64,000 nucleotides of DNA from JAYREN01 sp963663375 (lineage in GTDB: Bacteria; Acidobacteriota; Holophagae; Holophagales; Holophagaceae). The notes beneath the pieces are model-generated. The model searched no databases. It had not been told where the DNA came from and was given only the letters and a program-made list of their open reading frames with translations. Below are positions 63,578 to 64,000 of the stretch, one piece after another (the stretch's first letter is position 1; the number at the start of each line of letters is the position of its first letter). A program made the position numbers and the translations under genes. The stretch covers positions 1,550,001 through 1,614,000 of the forward strand of contig OY760195.1 of the NCBI GenBank assembly GCA_963663375.1, given 5' to 3'.

Positions 63578-64000
63578 ATGGCCATCAAGACCTTCCGAAT
63601 CGAGGGCATGACCTGCGCGAGTTGCGTGCGGCGGGTGGAGAAGGCCCTGGCTTCCGTGCCCGGGGTTTCAAGCGCCGTGGTCAATCTGGCCACCGAAGAG
63701 GCCACCGTCACCAGCGAAGGGGTTGCCGAGGAGCTGCTGGCCAAGGCGCTCCAGGCGCGGGGCTATCGTCTCGTCTCCGGCGAAAGTCTGGAGGCGGCGC
63801 TGGAGAATGAAGCCGCGTCCCGCCTCGCCCTCTTTCGCGCCATCGCCGCCTGGGTCTTCACTCTGCCGCTCATGGTGTCCATGATTCCGGAGGTGCATCT
63901 GCACCTGCCCTGGTTGGTCCAGGCCGTGCTTTCGGGGCTCGTGGTCTTCGCGACGGGTCGACGCTTCTTCGAGAACGCCATCAAGCAGCTCCTTCACCTC
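63578..64000 (+). CDS. copA: Heavy-metal P-type ATPase, partial (CopA-like)
   Basis: The 141 codons present begin with an HMA domain (MTCASC at residues 11-16) and the first membrane segments (LFRAIAAWVFTLPLMVSMIP; LVQAVLSGLVVFATG). The rest of the P1B ATPase, including the CPx and DKTGT motifs, is beyond the window. GGAGG lies 5 nt before the ATG. It likely exports Cu(I) and works with copZ upstream. Confidence 0.88.
   Translation, partial: MAIKTFRIEGMTCASCVRRVEKALASVPGVSSAVVNLATEEATVTSEGVAEELLAKALQARGYRLVSGESLEAALENEAASRLALFRAIAAWVFTLPLMVSMIPEVHLHLPWLVQAVLSGLVVFATGRRFFENAIKQLLHL

Overview
The window is a GC-rich bacterial chromosome segment. The gene content fits a Gram-negative member of the Acidobacteriota, plausibly the Holophagae/Geothrix-Holophaga side. 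The reasons are an Oar-type TonB receptor with an N-terminal carboxypeptidase-regulatory domain, several C-terminal-Phe outer-membrane barrels, a DUF58 protein, many Pro/Ala-rich TPR proteins, and terminators built on an AGAGCCGCC stem. The assignment is inferred from gene content, not from a marker gene, because no rRNA is present.

Layout. Bases 1-14153 are ordinary housekeeping DNA: a partial K+ channel, a hotdog thioesterase, riboflavin synthase, an APC amino-acid permease, a DUF58 protein, cytidine deaminase, two TPR proteins, the fmt-def pair, a PpiD/SurA-like foldase, an orphan ABC ATPase and serS. After a gene-free stretch and an L-asparaginase comes an accessory island (about 15.7-26.75 kb). 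It holds a nested IS cluster (an IS5-type copy interrupted by IS30, a second IS5-type copy, and a decayed IS427-like element), a three-gene outer-membrane operon with a TonB receptor in the middle, and a wrecked ISAs1-type transposase behind a near-consensus promoter.

Bases 26.9-34.5 kb carry a receiver protein with its conserved partner, a membrane-anchored unknown, and a forward run of a CYTH enzyme, GNAT, PlsC, an arginase-fold hydrolase and small proteins. Bases 34.48-42.45 kb on the minus strand form the cell-shape cluster mreB-mreC-mreD-mrdA-rodA continuing into ligA and a DnaQ-type exonuclease. Next come a glutaredoxin-like gene whose 3' end is present three times in tandem, a lipoprotein with SurA-like N-terminus, a PAS-rich hybrid histidine kinase and a lone receiver.

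The most unexpected pair is gatD-gatE (46978-50327), encoding the Glu-tRNA(Gln) amidotransferase normally regarded as archaeal. It is followed by a PepD dipeptidase, a PilZ protein, tRNA-Ser(CGA), a DUF2891 protein, tadA and a tiny secreted Lys-rich protein. carAB (55046-59363) has a leader that looks like a PyrR-type attenuator. The window ends with a MinD-like ATPase paired with a J-like/HTH protein, an FAD oxidoreductase, an M28 peptidase, and a copper module (copZ, copA start) whose first ribosome-binding site lies in a perfect 20-bp hairpin.

Functional themes are translation and its quality control (fmt, def, serS, gatDE, tadA, tRNA-Ser), wall elongation (mre/mrd), envelope biogenesis (PpiD-like protein, lipoproteins, TonB operon), nitrogen/pyrimidine metabolism (ansA, carAB, cdd, arginase-fold enzyme) and signalling (PilZ, kinase, receivers).
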